Assembly (NCBI GenBank): GCA_015056585.1
Contig: SVFZ01000079.1
Span: 1 to 57,920, forward strand
Direction of reading: 5' to 3'
DNA: 57,920 nucleotides
Source of the DNA: Butyrivibrio sp.
GTDB taxonomy: Bacteria; Bacillota; Clostridia; Lachnospirales; Lachnospiraceae
The notes under the pieces are model-generated. The model searched no databases, had not been told where the DNA came from, and saw only the letters and a list, made by a program, of their open reading frames with translations. Each line of letters begins with the position of its first letter. Position 1 is the stretch's first letter. The position numbers were made by a program, and so were the translations under genes. Shown piece by piece: positions 45,953-54,609 of this stretch.

Positions 45953-47530
45953 ATGTATAAAGATGGTAAGATTTGGGTGGCTAACAACGATAAAGGGGAA
46001 AACATTTTTCTTTTGCCAAAAATGGCTAATCGACACGGTCTTGTAGCCGGTGCTACGGGAACAGGTAAGACTATTACTTTAAAGGTTCTTGCAGAGTCAT
46101 TCAGTGACATGGGAGTTCCTGTTTTTCTTGCAGATGTAAAGGGTGACCTTTCAGGAATGGTAAAAGAAGGTGCTGACTCCGAGGATATGCAAAAGCGCAT
46201 CAAGAAATTCGGTCTTGAAGAAGCAGGCTTTGACTATCAGAAATATCCTGCTACTTTCTGGGATGTGTTCGGAGAAAACGGTATTCCGCTACGCACCACT
46301 ATTTCCGAAATGGGTCCGCTTCTCCTTGCAAGAATCCTTGGACTTAACGATCTGCAGAGCGATATTCTTTCCATAACATTCAAAATTGCTGATGACAACG
46401 ATCTTCTTTTAATCGATACAAAAGACCTAAAGTCGATGCTTAATTATGTCTCTGAGCACAACAAGGATTTTGCCGAATCCTACGGAAATATCAGCAAAGT
46501 TTCTATAGCAGCCATCGTCAGGGCAATTGTAGCTCTTGAAATGGCAGGAGGCGACAAGTTCTTTTTCGAGCCTGCTCTCAATATCAAAGACTGGTTTACA
46601 ACAGGTGATGGCGGTAAGGGCATGATCAACATCCTTGACAGCACAAGCCTTATCAATAATGGCAAACTATATGCAACTTTCCTTCTTTGGATGATGTCAG
46701 AGCTCTTTGAAAATCTCCCTGAAGTAGGCGACCTCGACAAGCCCAAGATGGTATTTTTCTTTGACGAAGCGCACCTTCTGTTTGACGATGCTCCAAAGCT
46801 TTTAATGGATAAGATTGAGCAGGTTGTTAAGCTCATCAGGTCAAAAGGCGTCGGTATTTACTTTGTTACTCAGAATCCAAGAGATATTCCGGATGGAGTT
46901 CTGGCACAACTCGGAAATAAGATCCAGCACGCTCTCCACGCTTACACACCTTCAGATATGAAGGCTGTCAAGGCCGCTGCCGATTCCTTTAGAGAAAACC
47001 CTGAGTTCAAGACAGTTGATGTCATTCAGGAGCTGGGAACAGGTGAAGCAATCTGCTCCTTCCTTATAGAAGACGGAACACCTTCTGTTTGTGAGAAAGT
47101 AAAGATTCTGCCTCCGCAGAGTCTTATGGGAAGTATCGATGCTTCTACTCGTGAAAAAGAGATCAGGCAAAGCGTTCTGTACAGCAAATACTATGAGCCT
47201 GAAGATCCCGATTCAGCTTATGAATTCCTCCAGAGAATGGGAATCGAAGAAGCTGAAGCTGCTGCCAAGGCTGCAGAGGAAGCTGCAAATGCAAAGCTAA
47301 AGGAAAAAGAAGAAGCTGCAGCTGCTAAGGCAAAAGAAAAGGAAGAAGCCGCTGCTGCAAGAAAGAAGAAACAGACCGCCAAAACTATCGGTAATTCCGT
47401 TGTGGGAACCGTTGGACGTGAAGTCGGAAAATCTGTCGGCGGTAAGTTTGGAAAGTTTGGTAAGACTCTTGGTGGAAACCTCGGTGCAAGCCTTGGAAGA
47501 GGAATTCTTTCAACACTGTTTAAGCTGTAA
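45953..47530 (+). CDS. HerA-like/DUF853 ATPase (YjgR family)
   Basis: 525 residues from the ATG with GGAGAACG in front; ATGs 4 and 10 codons earlier are possible. Walker A is GATGTGKTITLKVL, Walker B MVFFFDEAHLLF, and the arginine-rich VKLIRSKGVGIYFVTQNP follows. The family resembles HerA/FtsK translocases, but its role is unclear. After about residue 440 there is an Ala/Glu/Lys-rich coiled coil, then a Gly-rich tail with repeated GxxxG spacing. The gene diverges from the EAL gene and has its own terminator. Confidence 0.88.
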   Translation: MYKDGKIWVANNDKGENIFLLPKMANRHGLVAGATGTGKTITLKVLAESFSDMGVPVFLADVKGDLSGMVKEGADSEDMQKRIKKFGLEEAGFDYQKYPATFWDVFGENGIPLRTTISEMGPLLLARILGLNDLQSDILSITFKIADDNDLLLIDTKDLKSMLNYVSEHNKDFAESYGNISKVSIAAIVRAIVALEMAGGDKFFFEPALNIKDWFTTGDGGKGMINILDSTSLINNGKLYATFLLWMMSELFENLPEVGDLDKPKMVFFFDEAHLLFDDAPKLLMDKIEQVVKLIRSKGVGIYFVTQNPRDIPDGVLAQLGNKIQHALHAYTPSDMKAVKAAADSFRENPEFKTVDVIQELGTGEAICSFLIEDGTPSVCEKVKILPPQSLMGSIDASTREKEIRQSVLYSKYYEPEDPDSAYEFLQRMGIEEAEAAAKAAEEAANAKLKEKEEAAAAKAKEKEEAAAARKKKQTAKTIGNSVVGTVGREVGKSVGGKFGKFGKTLGGNLGASLGRGILSTLFKL

Positions 47531-47555
47531 TTTAAGGATATCTTTCAAAACCAAA

Positions 47556-47595
47556 ATGCCTTGTTGTTGCGATTTTTATTGCAGCGACAAGGCAT
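47556..47595 (+). terminator. Terminator of the HerA-like gene
   Basis: ATGCCTTGTTGTTGC pairs with GCAGCGACAAGGCAT around a 10-base AT-rich loop, followed by CTTTTAT. It lies 25 bases past the stop. Confidence 0.8.
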
Positions 47596-47624
47596 CTTTT
47601 ATGCGGTTGTTGGTGATGCAAAAC

Positions 47625-47745
47625 TCAATCGTGTTTTTCAAAATAAGCAAATGCAATGGCTCCCGGGCCTGCATAGGTTACGATCGTTGCACCAACCTCA
47701 GCCCCGTGGAAAATCATCGTAAGTTCGTCCGTAATCATGCTCCTG
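47625..47745 (-). pseudogene. C-terminal remnant of a DegV-family gene
   Basis: In the frame ending at 47625 the last 38 or so residues include AEVGATIVTYAGPGAIAFAY, matching the DegV C-terminal pattern (iGxxxGxHxGPGxxxxxF) that closes the fatty-acid pocket. It overlaps, in another frame, the unusual tail of the phosphatase gene. No other DegV part is present, so this looks like the scar of a deletion. Confidence 0.55.
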
Positions 47746-48315
47746 CCATGAAAATGAATCCTCACTTTTACGGTCTGCGTTTGAGAGTATTTCTGAAAAT
47801 CTTGAGTCAGTAAGTATTCTTCTGAACAGTCCATGGCAGCCGTCGGAAACATCGCGCCAGGTGGCATCAAAATCTCCTGTATACCATGGGTCTGCAACAT
47901 CCGCACTGTACCCCGTTCTATATTCCTTGCGGTTATCCGCAAAATCCAGCATCTTAAATATTTTCCCCTCAGGATCTCCGCCATAAATCCTGGTCATGTT
48001 CCTTATATTTGCTGAGTCCATGCCTATCAGGAAATCAAACTTGTCGTAGTCACTCTTCGTTGTCTGCCTTGCTCTCTTGTCTTTTACTCCGAGCTCATTT
48101 TCCGGCGTTCCAATTCCATTCTGCATTAGCTTCGCTTTCGCCGGCGGATATATGGGATTACCCACTCCATGCCAGATTTCTTCGGTACTTGTGGCTGCAG
48201 ATTCTATATAAAAAGCCTCCGAAAGTCCCTGTTTATTCACTATGTCTTTCATAATAAACTCACCAATCGGCGATCTGCAGATATTGCCGTGGCAGACAAA
48301 AAGTATTCTTATCAT
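47698..48315 (-). CDS. Low-molecular-weight protein-tyrosine phosphatase
   Basis: 205 residues. The phosphate loop CHGNICRS is at residues 9-16 and the general-acid aspartate is in VADPWYTGDF. The enzyme removes phosphate from tyrosine (or arginine) residues of proteins. The family is usually 150-165 residues; the last 35 or so here (from about SNADRK) have no family counterpart and are read out of frame from the DegV remnant. The true ancestral C-terminus was probably lost in a deletion, but the catalytic domain is complete. AAGGAGC precedes the ATG. Confidence 0.9.
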   Translation of the reverse strand: MIRILFVCHGNICRSPIGEFIMKDIVNKQGLSEAFYIESAATSTEEIWHGVGNPIYPPAKAKLMQNGIGTPENELGVKDKRARQTTKSDYDKFDFLIGMDSANIRNMTRIYGGDPEGKIFKMLDFADNRKEYRTGYSADVADPWYTGDFDATWRDVSDGCHGLFRRILTDSRFSEILSNADRKSEDSFSWQEHDYGRTYDDFPRG

Positions 48316-48522
48316 TGATTATAGCTCCTTGAAATTCTTTGATATTCCATGTAATGCGCACCGTTGCGGAATAAAAAAAGTGTTCATATATCACGGTGAC
48401 AGAACTATAATATCACAGTTTGTGTAATAAATAGGAATATCTGGGAAAATCATGGCCATGAAAAGTAGTCAAAAAGTAGTAAGGCAGATTTTTGATTCTG
48501 AGATATTCTGATAAATGAAAAA

Positions 48523-48547
48523 GAGGCTGTCCATTTGGGCAGCCTTT
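48523..48547 (-). terminator. Terminator of the DUF3800 gene
   Basis: GGCTGTCC pairs with GGGCAGCC around ATTT, followed on the minus strand by TCTTTTTC. It lies within 10-30 bases of the stop at 48555. The rest of 48316-48522 shows nothing clear. Confidence 0.75.
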
Positions 48548-48554
48548 TAAAATA

Positions 48555-49078
48555 TTATATTCTCTTTTTACTTATGCCCTTGATAAATGTCTTCTTAAGC
48601 TCATTCGGCTTATAGAAGAATTGCTGTTCTCCCTTGCTCAATCTTTTTTCATCTCTTTTGATTTGAAGAAGGTCGATAGTACACAGGAAATCAGCAGCCT
48701 GCAAAAGTCGATATTTCTGCGGTTCTGCTTTCCTGAACTCAACATTTGATAATTGAATAGAAAAGATTGCATTAAGTATTGAGCCCAGTTCCCTCTGCCC
48801 ATTATCATAATATACAATTACCTTATCATATTCATTAAGGTAATCCATATGCTCTGCAAGCATAGCATTTATGGCCTTTCCAAGCTTACCAGAAAGCTGC
48901 ACTCTATCGTTAGCTTCTTTTCTCTTGATGGCCACAGTACAAAAATATATTGGGCACTTCATTACAAAATTGAACATCTTGTAAATCAACTGCCTTCTTT
49001 CATCTAGTGATAATCTCTCGTGTCCCTGGATTCTCCAAAATCACCTGATTCATCTATAAAAACGCTAAGTTCCTTCAT
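48555..49078 (-). pseudogene. DUF3800 protein gene with internal deletion and frameshift
   Basis: The start is typical of the family: KELSVFIDESGDFGE, with the first two acidic residues of the RNase H-like fold. After about 16 codons the frame is lost and a stop follows. In the next frame the sequence resumes with DERRQLIYKMFNFVMKCP and continues to the end, including VIVYYDNGQ and LLQAADFLC with the last catalytic aspartate. About 80-90 middle residues are missing. The family is associated with mobile elements and with nearby structured RNAs. The gene is almost certainly inactive. Confidence 0.75.
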
Positions 49079-49091
49079 CGTAGTAAACTCC

Positions 49092-49165
49092 AAAAAAAAT
49101 GACGGGAAATTCTTCCCGCCTGCGGTGATCCAAAGAGCTTTCGCCCAGATCAATATTATAGTAGC
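49092..49165 (-). ncRNA. Structured leader RNA upstream of the DUF3800 pseudogene
   Basis: On the minus strand UGAUC...GAUCA encloses a GGGC-GAAA-GCUC tetraloop hairpin. CCGCAGGCGG and a CGGGAA/UUCCCG hairpin (49103-49118) follow, then eight U (49099-49092), an intrinsic terminator. Upstream TTGAAA and TACTAT are 17 bases apart and would start transcription at this RNA. Structured RNA motifs near DUF3800 genes have been reported in comparative surveys; I cannot say which, if any, this is. Confidence 0.55.
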
Positions 49166-49284
49166 ATAAATCGGCTATTTTTTCAACTTTTTTGTAAGGG
49201 ATTAGTGGTGTGAACGATGCGGGAACTTTAGGACGATGTATCATTTTATCCAAGCAAAACCGCGTTAAAGAAGTCTTTTTCTCT

Positions 49285-49536
49285 CTAAAGAGCAGTCATA
49301 AGAAGTCCCACAGCAAGATATGAAACAAAACCTGCGCCTGCGATAATCGCAAGTATAAATACATTATTCCACTGTGATGTGATCACAGCCAATAATACAC
49401 ATATACCAATAAAGTCAAAAAAGATGCCTGCTATACGACAGTAAACCTTGGCTGCTCCATTGGAAACCATGCACAGTGATCCAAAAATCACTACCATCAA
49501 CGCTACAACAATCTTTGAAATCGTCTTAATTATCAT
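49285..49536 (-). CDS. Small two- or three-helix membrane protein
   Basis: 83 residues with three hydrophobic stretches (about 5-22, 35-52 and 58-80) and the start MIIKTISKIVVALMVVIFGS. No family was recognised. It overlaps the 3' end of the HTH gene by 11 bp, with AAGGA before the ATG, so the two are co-translated. The pairing of a small HTH protein with a small hydrophobic protein could be a toxin-antitoxin-like or phage-derived module. Confidence 0.65.
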   Translation of the reverse strand: MIIKTISKIVVALMVVIFGSLCMVSNGAAKVYCRIAGIFFDFIGICVLLAVITSQWNNVFILAIIAGAGFVSYLAVGLLMTAL

Positions 49537-49810
49537 GGCCAATCCTTCCTTTCTGCTTTTCATTAGCAACTTTATATGCAATAAGACGAAGTACGTATTC
49601 CGGCATCTTTCTCCTGCCAAGTTCCCACTCCTGCATTGTTCTATATAGGACACCAAGCCATGTCGAAAACTCGTTGCGACTCATACCGGACTGTTCCCTT
49701 ATGACTTTAAATGCATAAGCCATCTTCCTTCGCTCAGCATCAGTATCACCTTTCCCGGACTTCTCCACTTCTATCTGAATACCTTCACCATCATAGATTT
49801 CCTTTTCCAT
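49526..49810 (-). CDS. Small HTH (XRE-like) transcriptional regulator
   Basis: 94 residues. After a 30-residue acidic N-terminal stretch comes a helix-turn-helix (FKVIREQSGMSRNEFSTWLG, then VLYRTMQEWELGRRKMPEYV), typical of XRE/HigA-type antitoxins. AAAGGAG precedes the ATG. A perfect 8-bp inverted repeat lies just upstream and would be its autoregulatory operator. It is followed by the small membrane protein gene. Confidence 0.85.
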   Translation of the reverse strand: MEKEIYDGEGIQIEVEKSGKGDTDAERRKMAYAFKVIREQSGMSRNEFSTWLGVLYRTMQEWELGRRKMPEYVLRLIAYKVANEKQKGRIGHDN

Positions 49811-49825
49811 AGGCTACTCCTTTCT

Positions 49826-49844
49826 GTGTAGTCAATGACTACAC
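49826..49844. promoter_or_regulatory. Operator palindrome of the HTH gene
   Basis: GTGTAGTC-AAT-GACTACAC is a perfect inverted repeat 16 bases before the HTH start codon, next to TTGACG on the minus strand. From here to 50283 (about 440 bases) the sequence is AT-rich. I see only a weak GGC-GCC hairpin near 49860-49895 and no convincing gene. Confidence 0.7.
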
Positions 49845-50283
49845 GTCAAGGTATAAAAAAGGCCCCTACAGATCATGTCCTTTGAAGCCTTTTGTAATGA
49901 AACTGATGCAGACCAGAGTTAGGAGGAAGCCTGAATCAGCATACTCTCATATGATAGTTCTTTTCTATTAAGGGTATCAGTCACAATATGCACACTACTT
50001 GCCTAAAAATCGTATTTTTCTATCTTCTACGGGTATGTCTTCTCCGCTTTTCTCTATTTGCATCTCTGCGCATAATAACAATAGCACTCTCAAGATTTTT
50101 GTTCTGCTCTCTTAATGACTCTATCCTTTACATTTTATCTTGTGATTATATTGCGTTAATGAATGGTTAACATTTCGATGATACAATGTTATTTGTATTA
50201 TTATTGCTGTTAAATAGAAAGTGTTATCATGCCCGGACATTAGTGGAATATCCTTTTATTGAGTTTCTTAAGAAAGAGTGATC

Positions 50284-52071
50284 ATGAAAAGAAGAAATGA
50301 ATTGGTTCGTTCAAGCATAAAGCAGGCAGTTTGCATTGTCATCCTAGTGCTTTTTGTGTTTTTCTCTATTGCTTCCGGCAATCAGACCCAAAATACAGAT
50401 GCCTCCATTCTTACAGGCATCAACGAAGGCTGGATCGATGAAAACGGCCAGGCAGTGGATCTTTATAATCTTGCTCCCGGAAACCATACTGTCACATTGG
50501 ATATCAGCAAGCTAAGCACTGAAGGTATGTCAATTTGCTTTAAATCGATTGATACGGATTTTAAAGTATATGCATCGAATGGTCTTATTTACGATTATAA
50601 TCCTGAGATACCAAGGCATTTAGGTATTTCATACGGTATGCAATATTATACCGTTGCAATTCCTGATGAAAGCTCATTTATAAGTCTGTACATAGAACCT
50701 GTATTCTCAGACGCGCCTGCTGCCATAAGAGATATAGCTATTATGGAGGCCGGACAGTATATGACAAATGTCTTTAAAAGAAATCTCTTTTCTTTTGGAC
50801 AAGGCCTGACAACCATAGTTGTTGGGATTCTATTTATTATTGCAGGAGTAACCGGTCAAATCGTTATGAAATCAACAGGCATTGATTTCATATCTTTTGG
50901 TATAACCTGTGCGATGGTCGGCTTTATTGGTTTTAATGATACGCTTCTTCTACAGGTACTGACAGGTCGCCCTGATCTCATCAGGGTTACAGAATATATG
51001 TGTCTTGCGTTTATACCATTACCTGTGCTTTCATTTTTCTCCAGTACAACCGGAAAGTCACATTCAAAGATTTTATCCGGCATGTTTGCAGTATGTCTTT
51101 TGAATTTCTTTCTTCAGACTGGATTGACACTGAGCCGGTTATCAGACTATTACTACCTTGTGTATATTTCTCAATTTATTATATTGATCTGTTTTCTCAT
51201 TGTTGTAGTGATTGTATTTAAAGCTATACGTCAGGGTCTGATCAGGCAGACATTGCTCCGCAGTGTTGGACTGGGACTGTGTGCCTGTATTTTAGGTGTA
51301 ATAATTGATATGTTCCGCTTTCACTTTTTTCAGAGTTACGGCAGTTTAACTTTTACACGCTTTGGAGTGCTGCTGTTTACTGCATTTATGGGAATATATC
51401 TATATAAGGATCACATAGATTCTTTGAAAAAAAAGCAGCGTGACAGTGTTGTATTTGCATCCGAGGTATCTGAGGCTTTTGCCAAAGTCATAGATATGAA
51501 GGATAAATATACCAACGGTCATTCGGAAAGAGTTGCAAAATATACAGCTATGATCGCCAAAGAGATGGGATATGACAATGAAACTGTAGAAAAGTATTAC
51601 CGCATCGGCCTGCTGCATGATGTTGGGAAAGTTGGAGTTCCCAAGGCTGTGCTGAATAAGCCGGGAAAGCTTACAGATGAAGAATATGACATAATTAAAT
51701 CGCATACTTTAAAGGGATATGAGGTGCTAAAAGATATTAGTATTGTACCTGAACTTGCAGTAGGTGCACTGGCTCATCATGAAAGACATGACGGAAAAGG
51801 CTATCCCAATGGACTTTCAGGCGATGAAATCCCGCAGGTTGCACGAATTATCGCGGTGGCAGACAGTTTTGATGCTATGTATTCTGACAGGCAATACCGT
51901 AAGCGCATGGAGTTTGAGAAGGTGTTGTCAATAATTCGGGAAGTCTCCGGAACCCAGCTTAATCCTGAAGTGGTTGATGCATTTTTCAGACTCGTTGATA
52001 AAGGTAAAATAAAAGCCGCAGATGCGCCTGCCCCCATCTTAAACGATGAGACGCTTAATAATACCAATTAG
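50284..52071 (+). CDS. Membrane-bound HD-GYP protein, likely c-di-GMP phosphodiesterase
   Basis: 595 residues. A signal anchor (about 12-32) is followed by an extracytoplasmic domain to about 165, then about seven membrane segments to about 375 (7TMR-DISM-like layout). The cytoplasmic HD-GYP domain has NGHSERVAKY, GLLHDVGKVGVP, HHERHDGKGYPNGL and DSFDAMYSDR, all metal-binding and signature residues present. It probably degrades c-di-GMP in response to an external signal. The ATG at 50284 is preferred over a GTG two codons earlier. A terminator follows. Confidence 0.9.
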   Translation: MKRRNELVRSSIKQAVCIVILVLFVFFSIASGNQTQNTDASILTGINEGWIDENGQAVDLYNLAPGNHTVTLDISKLSTEGMSICFKSIDTDFKVYASNGLIYDYNPEIPRHLGISYGMQYYTVAIPDESSFISLYIEPVFSDAPAAIRDIAIMEAGQYMTNVFKRNLFSFGQGLTTIVVGILFIIAGVTGQIVMKSTGIDFISFGITCAMVGFIGFNDTLLLQVLTGRPDLIRVTEYMCLAFIPLPVLSFFSSTTGKSHSKILSGMFAVCLLNFFLQTGLTLSRLSDYYYLVYISQFIILICFLIVVVIVFKAIRQGLIRQTLLRSVGLGLCACILGVIIDMFRFHFFQSYGSLTFTRFGVLLFTAFMGIYLYKDHIDSLKKKQRDSVVFASEVSEAFAKVIDMKDKYTNGHSERVAKYTAMIAKEMGYDNETVEKYYRIGLLHDVGKVGVPKAVLNKPGKLTDEEYDIIKSHTLKGYEVLKDISIVPELAVGALAHHERHDGKGYPNGLSGDEIPQVARIIAVADSFDAMYSDRQYRKRMEFEKVLSIIREVSGTQLNPEVVDAFFRLVDKGKIKAADAPAPILNDETLNNTN

Positions 52072-52095
52072 CGGTAGAATCCCCCTCTCGCTACT

Positions 52096-52128
52096 AAAAA
52101 AGGAAAGCATTCGTTGCTTTCCTTTTTT
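52096..52128 (+). terminator. Terminator of the HD-GYP gene
   Basis: AAAAAAGGAAAGCA pairs almost perfectly with TGCTTTCCTTTTTT around a TTCGT loop. It works in both directions and lies 25 bases past the stop. Confidence 0.88.
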
Positions 52129-52129
52129 G

Positions 52130-52335
52130 CATTCTGACTCTCTGGTAACACTATCATTAACAACAACGCTGGCAAGCTGGAAATCAAAAGGATTCTTTCT
52201 GATCAGATCATCAACAAATGCCATCTGAAATGCCGGTCTGAGCACTCCTCTCACAGAATGAATTGTACTATATCCCCGTCCCTTCTTCTGGAGATCAATG
52301 TCCAGGTTCAGAAGCCTGGATTTTGGTCTGGTCAC
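52130..52335 (-). pseudogene. Tn916-type tyrosine integrase fragment (core-binding region)
   Basis: About 65 residues match the middle of Tn916-like integrases: YSTIHSVRGVLRPAFQMAF, DDLIRKNPFDFQL and VVVNDSVTRE. The N-terminal arm-binding part and the catalytic R-H-R-Y domain are missing, and the frame runs into the neighbouring terminator. It is a remnant of an integrated conjugative element. Confidence 0.8.
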
Positions 52336-52374
52336 AAAGATGTAGGCTGCAGGCTACTGACCGAGTTGTAACGT

Positions 52375-54273
52375 CTATTTCCGCAGCGCCCTGTAGGTCT
52401 CACTGTAGAGCTTTTTTCTTCCGCTGGTGAGCAGATATTCTATCTCACTGCAGACTTTTTTATCAGCAAACAGACCGGCGGCAAAAGGGGCGTACCTACT
52501 CCCTGCGCCGTCTGTCAGTTCTTTTATGACTTCGGTGAAGGTCTTTTCCGTATTGTAGCTTCTTCCCACAGAATCCGTCGCCGCATCAAGTGAATCCGCA
52601 ATGGAAACTATGTCTATCACGGTCTTGTAGGGGCTTTTGAAGGTGTCAAAATTCATGGGATACCCGCGGCTGCAGTCGTACCACAGATGGTGTCCCTTAA
52701 TGACATCCGCATATTCACGGGTAGAGTGGTGCTCTTTGGCGATCTTTGCCCCGGTCACGGGGTGACTTTTGATAAGGGAAAACTCGTCGTCAAGCAGGTT
52801 TCTGCCGTACATGGAGATGGTATCTATGATAAGGAGCTTGCCCATGTCGTGGCACAAGGCGGCGTTATAGGTATAGCGCACGATTCTGTCCCGGCTTTCC
52901 GATACGTCTTTTTGGCAGGCGCACCCGGGGAAGGCGATAAAGAGCTCGGGCTCCATGCGGATAAGGTGTCTGGCTATACACTCAGACAGCCTTGCAACCA
53001 TATTGCAGTGGATATAGGTTGGCGGATGGACCGCGGCGAAGGCATCAATACAGAAGTCCTTCATGCTCCTTATCCCCGGAACCTCCTTGTAATAGATGGG
53101 AAAATTGGAAAAAAGTGTGACACACTTCATGTACACTGAGCTTCTTTTGGGAATATCATATATATACTTGAGAGTTGATTTTTCTATCTCACGGTATCTG
53201 TCAAAATCTTCTTCGGTGAGTTCAAGTCCTGTCATCTTCACAACGCTCATGTAGAGCGACGGGGTGTCAAGATTCTTGTTGACACCTGTCACGGAGTAAT
53301 CGGCCGGATTCCTGTTTTCATATGCGCTGTAAAATTTCTCACAGGCCTCCCTTGCCGAGGTATATCCGGCAAGAACAGAGGACAGATATAACAGATCCTC
53401 CTCCTGCTCGATGTTAACTGATGATGTTATAAACTCATTGTCGCAGTGCTTCAAAAAGTCGATGGCCTTACGGGCATAATCATAGACCCTTGCGGCGATG
53501 TGCTTTGGTATATAGGAATAGGCAAAAAAGCTGCCGTAATAATATATTCTGAATTCATAGGCATCCCATTCATAGTCCGGAAGGGCATTGTGATAGAAGG
53601 GATCATTAAAGACTTCAAGTGAGTCATCTATAATGGAGAGCGCCTCTTCCCACCACTCATCGGGCATCGGGAAGGCGGTACTCTCATAGAGAAGGGCGCC
53701 AGAGAGTGATCCCAAGAGGACATTGGCCTTTGCCTCATCGCTTAGAGAGGTGAACTTGTCTTTTCTTAAAAAGAGTGAGAGAAGGTTCCTGTTCTCTATG
53801 GCTTTTTTCCTGATCTCATGGAGCTCTTCATTGTCAAATCTTGTCAGTGCGGAGAGCATGAAATAATCCTGACGTACCTTTTTGGCCATGGCATTGATAC
53901 GGACATTCTCATCGGTCTGCCCGCCCTTTTCGATATCCTGCTCAAACAGGAATGAGTTTATGACCACCGCCAGATGAACGTCGACCTCCTCCAGAGAATC
54001 ATCGTTCATAAGAAGATCCATGAAGCTCACAAGGAGATTCCTGGCATCGTCAGTAAGCTCTTCCTTGCCCATGAGAAGAGGCCTTATAAAACCGTCTATG
54101 AGAGACCTGTTCTCCTGCGCAAGAAGACCTATCCGGCTGAAATTATCCTCAAGGACGGCGGAATACTCGTCGGGACCTGAAATATCACTGATCTCGGGTG
54201 TGGAAAGTCTCCGTATCCTCTTGATGTGATCCACGTAGTCTTTGAATTGTTTAAGAATATCTTCTCTTGTCAT
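52375..54273 (-). CDS. HD-GYP-type phosphodiesterase with long helical N-terminal region
   Basis: 632 residues, no membrane segment. The first 400 residues are helical and repeat-like (TPR-like by appearance, no clear motif). The C-terminal HD domain has AALCHDMGKLLI, DDEFSLIKSHP, GHHLWYDCSRGYP and DSLDAATDS, so the HD pair and the GYP signature are intact. It probably hydrolyses c-di-GMP in the cytosol. The ATG ending at 54273 has GGGGATGA in front; ATGs 10 and 25 codons earlier are possible. It lies beside an integrase remnant and has somewhat higher GC than genes to the left. Confidence 0.85.
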   Translation of the reverse strand: MTREDILKQFKDYVDHIKRIRRLSTPEISDISGPDEYSAVLEDNFSRIGLLAQENRSLIDGFIRPLLMGKEELTDDARNLLVSFMDLLMNDDSLEEVDVHLAVVINSFLFEQDIEKGGQTDENVRINAMAKKVRQDYFMLSALTRFDNEELHEIRKKAIENRNLLSLFLRKDKFTSLSDEAKANVLLGSLSGALLYESTAFPMPDEWWEEALSIIDDSLEVFNDPFYHNALPDYEWDAYEFRIYYYGSFFAYSYIPKHIAARVYDYARKAIDFLKHCDNEFITSSVNIEQEEDLLYLSSVLAGYTSAREACEKFYSAYENRNPADYSVTGVNKNLDTPSLYMSVVKMTGLELTEEDFDRYREIEKSTLKYIYDIPKRSSVYMKCVTLFSNFPIYYKEVPGIRSMKDFCIDAFAAVHPPTYIHCNMVARLSECIARHLIRMEPELFIAFPGCACQKDVSESRDRIVRYTYNAALCHDMGKLLIIDTISMYGRNLLDDEFSLIKSHPVTGAKIAKEHHSTREYADVIKGHHLWYDCSRGYPMNFDTFKSPYKTVIDIVSIADSLDAATDSVGRSYNTEKTFTEVIKELTDGAGSRYAPFAAGLFADKKVCSEIEYLLTSGRKKLYSETYRALRK

Positions 54274-54374
54274 CAGATCATCCCCGTTTTTGCGAAAAAG
54301 CATGCACACACCTAATATAATTTTATAGCAGGACAGCGAACTAATCAAAGCATAAAACTTACGGAATTATTAAC

Positions 54375-54503
54375 CTAACCGTTTATATATTTGAAAGTTA
54401 TACCTTTTTCGTCCCTCATTTTTTTTACTAATTCTTGAGGTGACAACTTTGGTTTGTCTTGTTCATTTTCATAATCTCCTTCGGGCTTTTTTACCGCCCT
54501 CAC
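54375..54503 (-). pseudogene. N-terminal fragment resembling an Abi_2-family abortive infection gene
   Basis: A frame of about 42 codons reads KKPEGDYENEQDKPKLSPQE followed by LVKKMRDEKGITFKYI and then a stop. The KPKLS...L...KGITF pattern is that of Abi_2 (AbiD/F-like) N-termini, normally followed by NNNYF and about 250 more residues, which are missing. It has no good start. It is probably the debris of a phage-defence gene at the edge of an inserted segment. Confidence 0.45.
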
Positions 54504-54557
54504 CCATACACACAGAATACCGCAGACGCCGTCACAAAAATATCGAAAAAAATATCA

Positions 54558-54592
54558 GAAAAAAAGAATCAGCCTTAATTCAGGCTGATTCT
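54558..54592 (-). terminator. Terminator of the M13 peptidase gene
   Basis: AGAATCAGCCT pairs perfectly with AGGCTGATTCT around TAATTC, followed on the minus strand by TTTTTTT (54564-54558). It begins 18 bases past the stop codon. Confidence 0.9.
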
Positions 54593-54609
54593 CATGGGTT
54601 CTTCAGTGA

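Noticed and set aside
49065-49253. 62-residue frame upstream of the DUF3800 start
   Set aside because: It reads through a promoter, a GNRA hairpin and an intrinsic terminator and has no RBS. The structured-RNA reading is stronger.
49988-50170. 60-residue Leu/Phe-rich frame on the plus strand
   Set aside because: The gap is AT-rich, there is no ribosome-binding site, and the composition is what random AT-rich DNA gives.
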